In this document: positions 15,485 through 24,007 of the stretch, one piece after another
How positions within the stretch are numbered: the stretch's first letter is position 1
Layout: every line of letters begins with the position of its first letter
The notes under the pieces: generated by a model
What the model saw: only the letters and a program-made list of their open reading frames with translations
What the model was told of the DNA's origin: nothing
The model's database searches: none
Made by a program: the position numbers and the translations under genes
Origin: Desulforhopalus vacuolatus
Lineage (GTDB): Bacteria; Desulfobacterota; Desulfobulbia; Desulfobulbales; Desulfocapsaceae
Assembly (NCBI RefSeq): GCF_016918505.1
Contig: NZ_JAFFPZ010000011.1
Coordinates: 1 to 64,000 of the forward strand
DNA: 64,000 nt
Direction: 5' to 3'

Positions 15485-16887
15485 TGACTGAAGCAAAATC
15501 AACGAAACGCGGAATTGTGGTTGCCGGTCTTGCCGGTGGTTCGGGAAAGAGTGTGGTTGCCGTTGGTTTGACGGCGGCCCTCATCAAACGGGGCTGGGGC
15601 GTCGTGCCGTACAAAAAGGGGCCGGATTATATTGATGCCGGCTGGTTGCAGCTCGCGGCCGGACGGCGCTGCTACAACCTTGATCCCTTTCTTGTAGAAG
15701 AGGAACGGTTGCAGAACTGCTTCTTCAGCTGCTTTCGTGATGCGGAATTTGCGGTAATTGAAGGAAATCGCGGCCTGTACGATGGCGTAAATGTGAGGGG
15801 TGGGTTTTCAACGGCAGATCTGTCACTTACTCTGGATCTTCCCGTTCTGCTGGTGGTCAACTGCTCCAAGGTCACCCGTACAGTGGCGGCACAGGTGCTG
15901 GGCTGCCAGAAGTTTGATGAGCGGGTGAATATTGTCGGCGTGGTTCTGAATGAAATTGCCACGAAACGGCAGAGAAAATTGATTACCGAGGCGGTGGAAC
16001 TCTATACCGGAATCCCGGTGATTGGTGTTATTCCGCGCATGAAAACCGATATTTTTCCCATGCGTCACCTTGGCATGCTGCCCCATCAGGAGTATCGCGA
16101 CAGTCACGGAGCCGTGGAGCGGCTTGCTGCCCTCGTGGAGGAGAATCTGGACCTCGACCGCCTTGAGCAGCTCATGGCTCCTGTTCCGCGGGCCGGAGAG
16201 GCTCCACTTCTCTCTCCCGTTTCCGAAGGGCGCAGGGTGAAGATCGGTATCCTGCAGGATGCTGCTTTCCAGTTCTACTATTCTGCCAACCTTGAGGCCC
16301 TGGAGTCTGCCGGGGCGGATCTGGTAACGCTCTCTGCCATGTCGGATGCGCAGCTTCCGGATGATCTCGACGGCCTCTACATCGGCGGGGGCTTTCCGGA
16401 GACCGGGGCGGCTGAACTCGCGGCCAATCGGAGCTTTCGCGAATCAGTGCTTTCCGCTGCGGAACGGGGGCTTCCCATCTACGCGGAATGCGGCGGCTTG
16501 ATTTATCTCGGAGAGTCGATTGAACTGGAAGAAAAGAGGTTCCCGCTGGTGGGGGTGTTCCCGGTGCGTTTTTCCATGTCGAAGAAGCCACAGGCCCATG
16601 GCTACTCCAGCTTTGTCGCCGATCGAGAGAATTCTTTTTATGCTCTGGGAAGCAGGGTAAAAGGGCATGAATTTCGCTATTCACGGGTTGAGGCGTGGTG
16701 GGGGGATGATGAGATGCTGTCGGTGAAGATGGAACGCGGCAAGGGTTTCCGGGATGGCCGGGACGGCCTGGTGAAAAAGAATGTTTTTGCCCTCTATACG
16801 CACATTCATGCTACCGGAACGCTGGAGTGGGCACCGCGTTTTGTTGATCTGTGTCGCACCTGGCACGATGACGGGGCTGTGAAGTAA
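15484..16887 (+). CDS. cobB: Cobyrinate a,c-diamide synthase family (CobB/CbiA, possibly DsrN)
   Basis: A 467-aa protein: N-terminal dethiobiotin-synthetase-like ATPase (GLAGGSGKSVVAVGL P-loop, KKGPDYID) and C-terminal class I glutamine amidotransferase domain with nucleophile YAECGGLIYLGE and the C-terminal catalytic His in YTHIHATG. It uses ATP and glutamine to amidate the a and c carboxylates of cobyrinate (B12 synthesis). In sulfur-metabolising bacteria the paralogue DsrN amidates sirohaem for dissimilatory sulfite reductase. No dsr or other cob genes are nearby, so the two cannot be told apart here. It is the last gene of the uvrB operon, followed by a hairpin. Confidence 0.88.
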   Translation: MTEAKSTKRGIVVAGLAGGSGKSVVAVGLTAALIKRGWGVVPYKKGPDYIDAGWLQLAAGRRCYNLDPFLVEEERLQNCFFSCFRDAEFAVIEGNRGLYDGVNVRGGFSTADLSLTLDLPVLLVVNCSKVTRTVAAQVLGCQKFDERVNIVGVVLNEIATKRQRKLITEAVELYTGIPVIGVIPRMKTDIFPMRHLGMLPHQEYRDSHGAVERLAALVEENLDLDRLEQLMAPVPRAGEAPLLSPVSEGRRVKIGILQDAAFQFYYSANLEALESAGADLVTLSAMSDAQLPDDLDGLYIGGGFPETGAAELAANRSFRESVLSAAERGLPIYAECGGLIYLGESIELEEKRFPLVGVFPVRFSMSKKPQAHGYSSFVADRENSFYALGSRVKGHEFRYSRVEAWWGDDEMLSVKMERGKGFRDGRDGLVKKNVFALYTHIHATGTLEWAPRFVDLCRTWHDDGAVK

Positions 16888-16921
16888 CACCCCGCCACGC
16901 GATTGGCTGGACCTTTTACCG

Positions 16922-16943
16922 CCTGTCCCCTGTCAGGGGACAG
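16922..16943 (+). terminator. Hairpin after the cobB-like gene
   Basis: CTGTCCCC/GGGGACAG forms an 8-bp stem with a 6-base loop, 35 bases past the stop. There is no T-run, so termination is weak or Rho-assisted. Confidence 0.5.
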
Positions 16944-16959
16944 ATATTCAAGGCACCCT

Positions 16960-17319
16960 TCAGTTATTTATCTCGTCGCCCAGTACCTTGAGACGGATGG
17001 CGGCCTGTTTCTCCGCACTGGGGGCTGGTTCCTCCCAGTGGATGAAAGATTCCGTCACCCGCATGTAGTCACCGGTGTCTTTCTTACACTGGTCACAAAT
17101 GGATTCGGCATTGTCGCGATACATGATGATTTTCGAGGCGGGATCACCTTTTTCATCTACTGCAGCCATTTTTCGGCAGCCACAGTCAAGGCGGATAACA
17201 ACAACGCCTATAGCATCAGGGCTTCCCTCAAGGATTCCTCCGATCATTGCCAGTTCGTTTTTTTCTGCGGGAACCTTCTTTGCTGTCTTCTTTCCGGCTC
17301 TGTTTGATTTCTTACCCAT
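16960..17319 (-). CDS. Small hypothetical protein with possible zinc knuckle
   Basis: A family I do not recognise, 119 aa. The start MGKKSNRAGKK at 17319 is preferred to the open upstream extension because it follows AGAGAGGAATTTG. A Lys-rich N-terminus is followed by a compact domain with two cysteine pairs (DCGCRKM and CDQCKKDTG), compatible with binding one zinc ion. It may be a regulator or RNA/DNA-binding protein, but nothing in the context supports a specific role. It is convergent with the uvrB-cobB operon. Confidence 0.6.
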   Translation of the reverse strand: MGKKSNRAGKKTAKKVPAEKNELAMIGGILEGSPDAIGVVVIRLDCGCRKMAAVDEKGDPASKIIMYRDNAESICDQCKKDTGDYMRVTESFIHWEEPAPSAEKQAAIRLKVLGDEINN

Positions 17320-17355
17320 CAAATTCCTCTCTGTTGCGGATTGACTTCTCAATAT

Positions 17356-17494
17356 GGGTACCTTGAAACAGCTTGTATTTCATTCATATTCAAGGCACAG
17401 AAGAAAATTTACCGGAGGTATATATTAAATATTCCGAGGATAAATTTTTGATTGTAACGAAGAAGATGGCTGAAAGACTGGTTATTCAAGGTGC
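17356..17494 (-). repeat. MITE-like repeat, inverted orientation
   Basis: Reads GGGTACCTTGAAACAGC ... GGTTATTCAAGGTGCCC. The core GTAACGAAGAAGATGGCTGAAAG is on the plus strand, so this copy is inverted relative to most others. Both ends are recognisable. Confidence 0.75.
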
Positions 17495-17565
17495 CCAGAT
17501 GTCTCAACAGGGAACTTACCGCTGAGATGGGCAACAGGTCAATATGTTTACAGGACTTTTTTGAT

Positions 17566-18333
17566 TTATCCCGACGTTGACTCCATTGCCAGCAGGGCTG
17601 CACCCAGCGCTCCGATCGCCTGCGGGTCCTCTGGAATCAGCACTCTGCGCTGCAGGTGTTTGGCGAGCAGGGTAGTCATGCAGCGGTTCTTTGCTACACC
17701 TCCGGTAAAAATGATATCCCCACTGTCGGAGATGCGGTTGATCATTCCTGCCGCACGGCGGATCACAGAATAATGCAGCCCGCGGGCAATCGCTTTGCGG
17801 TCGGCGCCACGGGCAATGAGGGAGGTTACCTCTGATTCAGCGAAGACTGTACACATGCTGGAAATATTGATTTCTTCCTGTGCCTCAAGTGCCGCGTCGC
17901 CGAATGTATCCAGCGGAAAACCGAGGTTGGTGGCCATGATCTCCAAAAACTTGCCGGTTCCCGCTGCACAGCGGTCATTCATCTCAAATTTCTTCACCTT
18001 GCCACTGGCATAGAGGGCGATGGCCTTGCTGTCCTGGCCGCCGATATCGAGGATGGCAGAGGCACCTGAGATACTGGCGTGGGCACCTTTTGCGTGGGCC
18101 TTGATCTCGGTGACGGTGGGGCAGTCAAATTCCACCTCGCAGAGGCTGCGGCCATAGCCGGTCGCCATCAGCAGATCATGGGGATACTGTGCAACCAGCT
18201 CCCGGGCTTCACATACCGGATCAAAGCCGGTGTCGCGCTGCTGGCTGCAGAGAACAACACCGTTGTCGTCCACGATGACAAACTCTATGCTGCGGGAACC
18301 GATGTCGATTCCCGCGAATTTTCCGCCGCTCAT
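17566..18333 (-). CDS. Activating ATPase of 2-hydroxyacyl-CoA dehydratase type (DCCP reductase)
   Basis: A 255-aa member of the BcrAD/BadFG/HgdC ATPase family (ASKHA fold). It holds one [4Fe-4S] cluster between two subunits and drives ATP-dependent electron transfer to its partner. Nucleotide-binding motifs GIDIGSRSIEFV and LDIGGQDSK and cluster ligands in DRCAAGTGKF and SSMCTVFAESE are all present. The start overlaps the stop of the upstream partner by four bases. Its length and the nature of the partner fit the YjiL/DCCP-reductase branch rather than benzoyl-CoA reductase, which needs two different ATPase subunits. Confidence 0.88.
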   Translation of the reverse strand: MSGGKFAGIDIGSRSIEFVIVDDNGVVLCSQQRDTGFDPVCEARELVAQYPHDLLMATGYGRSLCEVEFDCPTVTEIKAHAKGAHASISGASAILDIGGQDSKAIALYASGKVKKFEMNDRCAAGTGKFLEIMATNLGFPLDTFGDAALEAQEEINISSMCTVFAESEVTSLIARGADRKAIARGLHYSVIRRAAGMINRISDSGDIIFTGGVAKNRCMTTLLAKHLQRRVLIPEDPQAIGALGAALLAMESTSG

Positions 18334-19613
18334 TGCAGTTGCTCGATAAACGCTTCAACCCGGGTCTTGAGCTGGCCCATGTCTTCCATACTGTAATCGG
18401 TCTCTACCCGCAGACAGGGGATTTCAGCATCCTCAAGCGCCTTCTCCACCGGAATGGATTCCATCAGGTAGGGCTGACAGAACTGCAGTCCGTAGTGGAT
18501 GACACCATCCGCGTTATAGGCTTTTACCATCTCTTTGATATGTTGCAGACGGTCATTGTTGGGGGTGAAGACGGCGCAGTCCACCTTGAAATAACGGTCG
18601 GTGAGGGCATCTATAAGTTCGTCGATGGTTGTACCGGAATCATCAATCTGGTTGCGGGTATTGCGTTCGCCGACGCAGCTCTCTTCCCCGACAATCACTG
18701 CTCCTGAACTTTCTACTACTGCAGGCAGTTTCCAGTTCGGAACCGCCATCGGGCAGCCGGAAATAAGGATACGCGGGGTCTTCGCGGGGAAGGCGCCTTC
18801 TTTTGCCTCAATGCGTTTTTCCAGTTCATCACAGAGGTTGTTTACCGAATCGGTGAAACGTGCCGGATTATCAGAAGGAAAGACCTGATTGGCGAGCAGG
18901 GCGTCAAGACCGGAGATCGGTGCCGGATCGGCTGCACGCAGTTTCAACAGGCGGTGCATGGCTGCCCGTTTGGTGTTGACGGTGCGGATTCCCTCCCGCA
19001 GGGATTCCACTGTAATGGTGACGCCGGTCAGTTCTTCAACTGCCTTTATGAAACGGACATACTCCCCGCGCAGCAGAGCGCGTCCCTCAACGCTCTTCAT
19101 CTGCGGAATGTCCATGACATAAAGATTGTTTTTTGGCAGAATAGTGCCCAGGGTTTCATAGGCCTTTTTCTTTCCGTCACAGGTGTTTTCACCCACGATC
19201 ATGTCTGCGCTTTCAAGATAGGGGCAGACTTCGCCAAGGCGGAAACCGAAGGTTGATTTAATCAGCGCACAGGTGTTGCGGGGCAGCAGCTTTTCCACCT
19301 CTTCCATGGCAAAATCTGCTCCGGAGCAGAGACCGACAAGGCTGGCGTTGCCCGCCAGGCAGATCTCTTCCGGGACGAAGACACAGTAAGAGCCGATTAT
19401 TTTCCGTCCGGCTGCCTGTTCATCAAGAAGTTCCTGGATTCGCTGGCCGTGAATCTCGCTGAGAACAAAATCGAAATATTCCATCCCCTTCGGGCGATTC
19501 TTCTGGTTGAGATAAATGTCGCCGTAGGCCCCGCCAAGGACCTGCAGCAGGGCATTGTGAGAATCAATATTAAGACCAAGCTTTTTCCACATCTCTTCGT
19601 GAGGTGAGTTCAT
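18330..19613 (-). CDS. Double-cubane-cluster protein (DCCP/YjiM) of the HgdB/benzoyl-CoA reductase family
   Basis: A 427-aa single-subunit D-component protein (HGD-D domain). Conserved cysteines appear in GSYCVFVPEE, GENTCDGKKKAYE, ISGCPM, GEESCVGERNTR and HYGLQFCQPY. The use of one large subunit paired with one ATPase is the layout of the Carboxydothermus hydrogenoformans DCCP, which carries an [8Fe-9S] double-cubane and reduces small molecules such as acetylene, azide or hydrazine with ATP. The natural substrate is unknown in the family. It has a good ribosome-binding site (CAAGGAGC) and is cotranscribed with the ATPase. A hydroxyacyl-CoA dehydratase would normally need a second paralogous subunit, absent here. 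Confidence 0.85.
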   Translation of the reverse strand: MNSPHEEMWKKLGLNIDSHNALLQVLGGAYGDIYLNQKNRPKGMEYFDFVLSEIHGQRIQELLDEQAAGRKIIGSYCVFVPEEICLAGNASLVGLCSGADFAMEEVEKLLPRNTCALIKSTFGFRLGEVCPYLESADMIVGENTCDGKKKAYETLGTILPKNNLYVMDIPQMKSVEGRALLRGEYVRFIKAVEELTGVTITVESLREGIRTVNTKRAAMHRLLKLRAADPAPISGLDALLANQVFPSDNPARFTDSVNNLCDELEKRIEAKEGAFPAKTPRILISGCPMAVPNWKLPAVVESSGAVIVGEESCVGERNTRNQIDDSGTTIDELIDALTDRYFKVDCAVFTPNNDRLQHIKEMVKAYNADGVIHYGLQFCQPYLMESIPVEKALEDAEIPCLRVETDYSMEDMGQLKTRVEAFIEQLQ

Positions 19614-20185
19614 TTGTGCTCCTTGAAATTGGGATACAAGACTTCGATATCTGTAAGGTAAACGAAAGGTTAAAATGAAGAGCCCCTATGTTTCATCTCA
19701 GGGGCTGATATGTCAAACAGGAAATTCTGATAGAACAGCTGTCGAGTTATTGGCAAAGGTAACGGCAGCCGACAGCGTCAGTAGAGGCATGTGGAATACA
19801 AATTATTCGTAAATACAAAGAGTTCGTATGCCTTTTTGCATCCTTTTTCTCGCCAATTTTCTTGACAAAATCTCGGCCGTACATTATTTCAGAAGAAGAA
19901 ATTTGACGTGTATCGGAAAAGTTTCTCCAAAAAATGGCGGGGGCAGAGTGTAGATTTGCCGTGAAGAAAAATGATGTTTGACGAAGTCGCCAGGCATGAC
20001 CAACCCAAAAAAGTAAAAAATTTTGTTCTGGTTCCGTTTCTGAAGGGGAGTATAACAGAGTGCAACCTGTGTGAAGTGTGCCCCGTAGAAACTCTCACCG
20101 TTACTGGTTCCCTGTATTTCAGGGGGCGGTTCTTTTGGCCTGTTGCCCCTTGCAGGGGCACGGGCTGTTTTCGTTTATTGATATC
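19614..20185. other. 570-bp divergent intergenic region
   Basis: No gene recognised. It holds an imperfect hairpin with arms AGCCCCT/AGGGGCT (19681-19706), probably in the leader of the minus-strand DCCP gene. A TTGACA at 19862-19867 could be a plus-strand -35 element for the alr operon. GCCCCTTGCAGGGGC (about 20145-20159) is a strong small hairpin just before the next gene. Confidence 0.4.
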
Positions 20186-20632
20186 GTGAATACAGTGAAC
20201 ACATATACCTGGAAACCCGGCGCCAGTCGCCGCACCCATCTTCTCCTTTCGGCTGTCATCTGGAGTTCTGTGGGGCTTATGCTCCTTGGCAAGGGACTCT
20301 ACCGTGCTTCAGGGGAAACAACTTTTGTTGTGCTCCTGGTCACCGCTGGTCTTGTTGCGGGGGCGTTGAAATCCCGCTATGTCCTTGACCGTGCGGCGGG
20401 GCGTACTATTGCCCGCATCCATACCCTCGAAGAGGGCACCTGGCTTGGTGCGGTTTATTCCATGAAGACCTGGTTGATGGTGGTGGGGATGATCGTCACC
20501 GGTGTCCTGTTGAAATATTCACCACTTCCCACTATAATCCTCTGTTTTATCTACTTTACCGTTGGCTGGGCGCTGCTCTTCTCCAGTCGGTGCGCGTGGG
20601 GCGAATTTTTCCATTACAGGGACAGAGAATGA
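20186..20632 (+). CDS. Small integral membrane protein cotranscribed with alr
   Basis: About 148 aa, with four hydrophobic segments (LLLSAVIWSSVGLMLLGKGL, FVVLLVTAGLVAGAL, MVVGMIVTGVLLKY, IILCFIYFTVGWALL). The family is not recognised by name. The reading frame is open from 20078, but only the part from about 20186 is plausible protein; GTG 20186 is a tentative start and GTG 20195 is equally possible. Its stop overlaps the alr start (ATGA), so the two are translated together, but this does not reveal a function. Confidence 0.6.
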   Translation: MNTVNTYTWKPGASRRTHLLLSAVIWSSVGLMLLGKGLYRASGETTFVVLLVTAGLVAGALKSRYVLDRAAGRTIARIHTLEEGTWLGAVYSMKTWLMVVGMIVTGVLLKYSPLPTIILCFIYFTVGWALLFSSRCAWGEFFHYRDRE

Positions 20633-21735
20633 AAGGTGAGAGTTTTAATCGAATTACCGTTGATGCCGCCGCTCTTGCAGCGAATTATTACGCTCTTACA
20701 GAGCGTGCCGGTGACATCCCGTTGATGGCGATGGTGAAAGGTGATGGCTATGGCCATGGCATGGTCTATGCTGCCCGGGCATTCGCCGGTGCCGGCTGCC
20801 ATCGCTTTGGTGTGGCCGAGCTTTGTGAAGGGGTAGAACTGCGCCGGGCTGGAATCGAGGGGATGATTCTCATTACCACCTGTTTTGGCAATGAAGACGC
20901 CTCTTTCTTCTATGACTTTGATCTTACTCCAGTTATTTCCACCTCTGCCCAGGCGGCTCTGCTTGAGGCCGAGGGGGCTGCGCGGAAGGATGAACTTGAG
21001 GTTCATCTCAAGGTGAATACCGGTATGGGGCGTCTCGGACTGTGGCCTGAAGAGGTGGAATCCTTTGCTGCGGGACTGGCAGAATTCCCCCATCTGAAGA
21101 TTGCCGGAGTGATGAGCCATTTTCCCGAGGCCGATATTCCCGGTTCCCCCAGTACTGCCGAGGCGTTGATGAAATTCAAGAAGGTCGCGGCGGGGCTCAA
21201 AGAGCGTTACGGTGTCATCCGGCATATTGCCAACTCGGGGGCGTTGTTTAACCACCCTGAAGCATACTGTGATATGATTCGGGTGGGGATTGCCCTCTAC
21301 GGCTGCCACCCTGCAGGATTAGCCCACGACGGGCTTGTTCCGGCCATGCGTTTCTCCAGCCGGATTATCCAGGTGAAGGATTTCCCTGCAGGCAGTGCCA
21401 TCAGCTACGGGCGAACTTTCATCACCGAAAAACCGACCAGGATTGCCGTTATTCCGGTGGGCTATGAAGATGGATTGAACCGTCATCTTTCCAATGGCGG
21501 AGAGGTGCTGACTGGTGGGCGGCGGGTGCAGATATGTGGCCGTATCTGCATGAATATCTCCATGCTTGATGTCAGTGACATGGAGGTGAAGGTGGGAGAT
21601 GAGGTCGTCCTTCTCGGCCGCCAGGGTGAAGAGTGCATCAGCGCTGACGAAGTGGCGAAGGTTCTCGACACCATCAGCTATGAAGTCCTCTGTATTTACG
21701 GCCACGCGAACAAACATTTCAGTTCAGCTGAATAA
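20629..21735 (+). CDS. alr: Alanine racemase
   Basis: A 368-aa PLP enzyme interconverting L- and D-alanine for peptidoglycan synthesis. The PLP lysine lies in MVKGDGYGHG, the opposing catalytic tyrosine in ISYGRTF, and the C-terminal beta-domain ends with the family's ICGRICMNISMLDVS segment. The ATG at 20629 is chosen because it overlaps the upstream stop and gives the family N-terminus (ITVDAAALAANYY). Length is normal. A terminator-like hairpin follows. Confidence 0.96.
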   Translation: MKGESFNRITVDAAALAANYYALTERAGDIPLMAMVKGDGYGHGMVYAARAFAGAGCHRFGVAELCEGVELRRAGIEGMILITTCFGNEDASFFYDFDLTPVISTSAQAALLEAEGAARKDELEVHLKVNTGMGRLGLWPEEVESFAAGLAEFPHLKIAGVMSHFPEADIPGSPSTAEALMKFKKVAAGLKERYGVIRHIANSGALFNHPEAYCDMIRVGIALYGCHPAGLAHDGLVPAMRFSSRIIQVKDFPAGSAISYGRTFITEKPTRIAVIPVGYEDGLNRHLSNGGEVLTGGRRVQICGRICMNISMLDVSDMEVKVGDEVVLLGRQGEECISADEVAKVLDTISYEVLCIYGHANKHFSSAE

Positions 21736-21757
21736 CCGGCATCTGAAAATTCAGTGT

Positions 21758-21787
21758 CTGCCCCTCCGGGGAGCAGGCATTTTTTCA
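21758..21787 (+). terminator. Rho-independent terminator after alr
   Basis: CTGCCCC/GGGGAGCAG stem with one bulge, followed by CATTTTTT. Confidence 0.65.
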
Positions 21788-21846
21788 TGGCCCCTGCCAG
21801 GGACCTCCGGTAAAGCTGATTAACAAACTATCCAGGAAGAGTATCG

Positions 21847-23514
21847 ATGATTCGTCAGCAGCTTAAAGATGTGTTGCAGAAGTGTTTTACAGCGGGTGTG
21901 CAGGAAGGACTCTGGTCTGACAGTGGGTCCGGAAAATTTACCGTTGAACAGCCAAAGCACGAGGGACAGGGAGATTTCTCCACCAACTTTGCGCTGGTGC
22001 TCGCCGGTATTGAGAAGAAGAATCCCCGGGCGATTGCTGCACAGCTCATCACGAAACTGGAGGTTGAAACGACACTGATAGCGAAAGTGGACGTGGCCGG
22101 GCCAGGTTTTGTGAATATCACTGTTCAGCCGAAGGTCTGGCAGGCGATGATTCCGCAGATTCTTGCTGCGGGTGAGGGCTTTGGCCACAGCATGGTCGGC
22201 AAAGATCGCCGGGTTATGGTGGAATTTGTCTCTGCCAACCCCACCGGACCACTTTCTATCGGCCATGGCCGGCAGGCGATTCTCGGAGATTCCATCGCCC
22301 GTCTGCTTGAGGCTACCGGCCACAACGTGTATCGCGAATACTATTACAACAATGCCGGCCGGCAGATGCGGGTGCTTGGTGAATCGACCCGGGCTCGATA
22401 CCTTGAGTTGATCAATCGCGAGTTTACCTTTCCCGAAGACGGGTATCAGGGAGAATACATTATAGAAATTGCGCAGTCGCTGGTGGATGAAAAGGGCGAC
22501 TCGCTTGCAGACTGCAAAGAGGTTGATCCTTTCAAAGAACAGGCGGAAAACTATATCTTCAAAGATATCTCCGCTACTCTCGGGCGCATGGGCATTACCT
22601 TTGATAACTACTTTAACGAGCGCTCTCTCTACGAAAACGGCCATATTGATGATGTGGTCAGTAAACTGCGGGAAAAAGGACTTGTCTACGAAAAGGATGA
22701 TGCCACCTGGTTCAAAACGACGGAGCTGGGCCAGCCACAGGATCGGGTTATTATCAAGAGCACCGGTGAACCGACCTATCGCCTGCCGGACATAGCCTAT
22801 CACCGGGAAAAATTTCGTCGGAATTTCGACTGGTTGATTGATATCTTCGGTTCTGACCATATCGCAACCGTCCCTGATGTCCTGTCCGGTGTAGAGGCAC
22901 TGGGCTATGATCCCAAAAAGGTGACCGTGGTCCTGCACCAGTTTGTCACTCTCACTCGTGACGGAAAACAGGTGAAGATGTCAACCCGCAAGGCGAACTT
23001 TGTCACTGTGGATGAACTGCTCGACGAGGTGGGGGTTGATCCCGTGCGCTTCTTCTTTATGCAGCGCAAGGCTGATTCACAGATGGAGTTTGACCTTGCC
23101 CTCGCCACAAAAGAGAGCCAGGAAAATCCTGTCTATTATGTTCAGTACGCCCATGCGCGCCTGTGCTCCATCCTGCGCCAGGCCGAAGAAAAGGAAGTTT
23201 GTGCTGTCGGGGCCGACAATTCTGCAGGGCTTGATCTGAGCCGCCTCACTGAGCCTGAAGAAATTAAACTGCTCAAGGCAATGTCTTCTTTTCCCGGAGA
23301 ACTTGAAGCCTCCGCGCTGGAACTGGCACCGCACAAGATTATTTTCTTTCTTATGGATTTTGCCGGTCTGCTGCACAGTTACTACAACAAACACAAGGTT
23401 CTCACCGATGATGTTGAGCTGAGCAGAGCCCGGCTCGGTCTTATTGTTGCCGTACAGGTGGTCTTGAAGAATGGACTTGATATCTGTGGAATGACAGCGC
23501 CGGAACGGATGTAA
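21847..23514 (+). CDS. argS: Arginyl-tRNA synthetase
   Basis: A 555-aa class I synthetase charging tRNA-Arg. The HIGH-type motif is GPLSIGHGR (near residue 135) after the conserved EFVSANPT; the KMSK-type loop is KMSTRKANFVTVDEL. The N-terminal Add-1 domain and the C-terminal anticodon-binding (DALR) domain ending in NGLDICGMTAPERM are complete. AGGAAGAGTATCG precedes the ATG. The next gene follows seven bases later. Confidence 0.97.
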   Translation: MIRQQLKDVLQKCFTAGVQEGLWSDSGSGKFTVEQPKHEGQGDFSTNFALVLAGIEKKNPRAIAAQLITKLEVETTLIAKVDVAGPGFVNITVQPKVWQAMIPQILAAGEGFGHSMVGKDRRVMVEFVSANPTGPLSIGHGRQAILGDSIARLLEATGHNVYREYYYNNAGRQMRVLGESTRARYLELINREFTFPEDGYQGEYIIEIAQSLVDEKGDSLADCKEVDPFKEQAENYIFKDISATLGRMGITFDNYFNERSLYENGHIDDVVSKLREKGLVYEKDDATWFKTTELGQPQDRVIIKSTGEPTYRLPDIAYHREKFRRNFDWLIDIFGSDHIATVPDVLSGVEALGYDPKKVTVVLHQFVTLTRDGKQVKMSTRKANFVTVDELLDEVGVDPVRFFFMQRKADSQMEFDLALATKESQENPVYYVQYAHARLCSILRQAEEKEVCAVGADNSAGLDLSRLTEPEEIKLLKAMSSFPGELEASALELAPHKIIFFLMDFAGLLHSYYNKHKVLTDDVELSRARLGLIVAVQVVLKNGLDICGMTAPERM

Positions 23515-23521
23515 CGCCCCT

Positions 23522-23812
23522 ATGGCGACGCGGAGGAAAAAAAAGGTTAAGCTGAAATTTGAGGTGAGTCGGGGAGCCGTCAGCGGTATTGCTGTTGTGC
23601 TCTTCTGTCTCTTCCTCTGGACTTTTATCTTCGGGGTGTGGGCAGGGCAGTCCTGGCTTTCCGGCCGGGTTTTCACCGGTGAAGCAGACGGGCGTCACTC
23701 GACCATGAACTTGTCGAAAATGCAAATCATCGACGAGGTTTCAACGGCGAATGAAAAAGAGACGCCGCCTTATATCCGAGTGGAAAATAAAGCAATAAAA
23801 AAGGGCAAATAA
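23522..23812 (+). CDS. Small single-span membrane protein downstream of argS
   Basis: 96 aa. A basic N-terminus (ATRRKKKVKLKFEV) precedes one transmembrane helix (GIAVVLFCLFLWTFIFGVW) and a short polar tail. In related deltaproteobacteria argS is often followed by a membrane-anchored SPOR-domain protein; this one has the anchor but no SPOR domain. It could be a shortened relative. The function is unknown. Confidence 0.65.
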   Translation: MATRRKKKVKLKFEVSRGAVSGIAVVLFCLFLWTFIFGVWAGQSWLSGRVFTGEADGRHSTMNLSKMQIIDEVSTANEKETPPYIRVENKAIKKGK

Positions 23813-24007
23813 CCAGAGAACGTCTTATAGTAACGCTGTTATTTGGATTAACTCTGCAAGGTCCTTGAAGGATTTCTACTCTTTTTTCTCTCTCAATTCG
23901 ATGTGTTCACTGCCTTGAGAGGCAGACTCTTCGCGCACACTGAAATCAAATGAAATCCGCCATTTTTCAAGGAATATTTTATTTTTAATCTATAAAACGG
24001 GAAAAAG

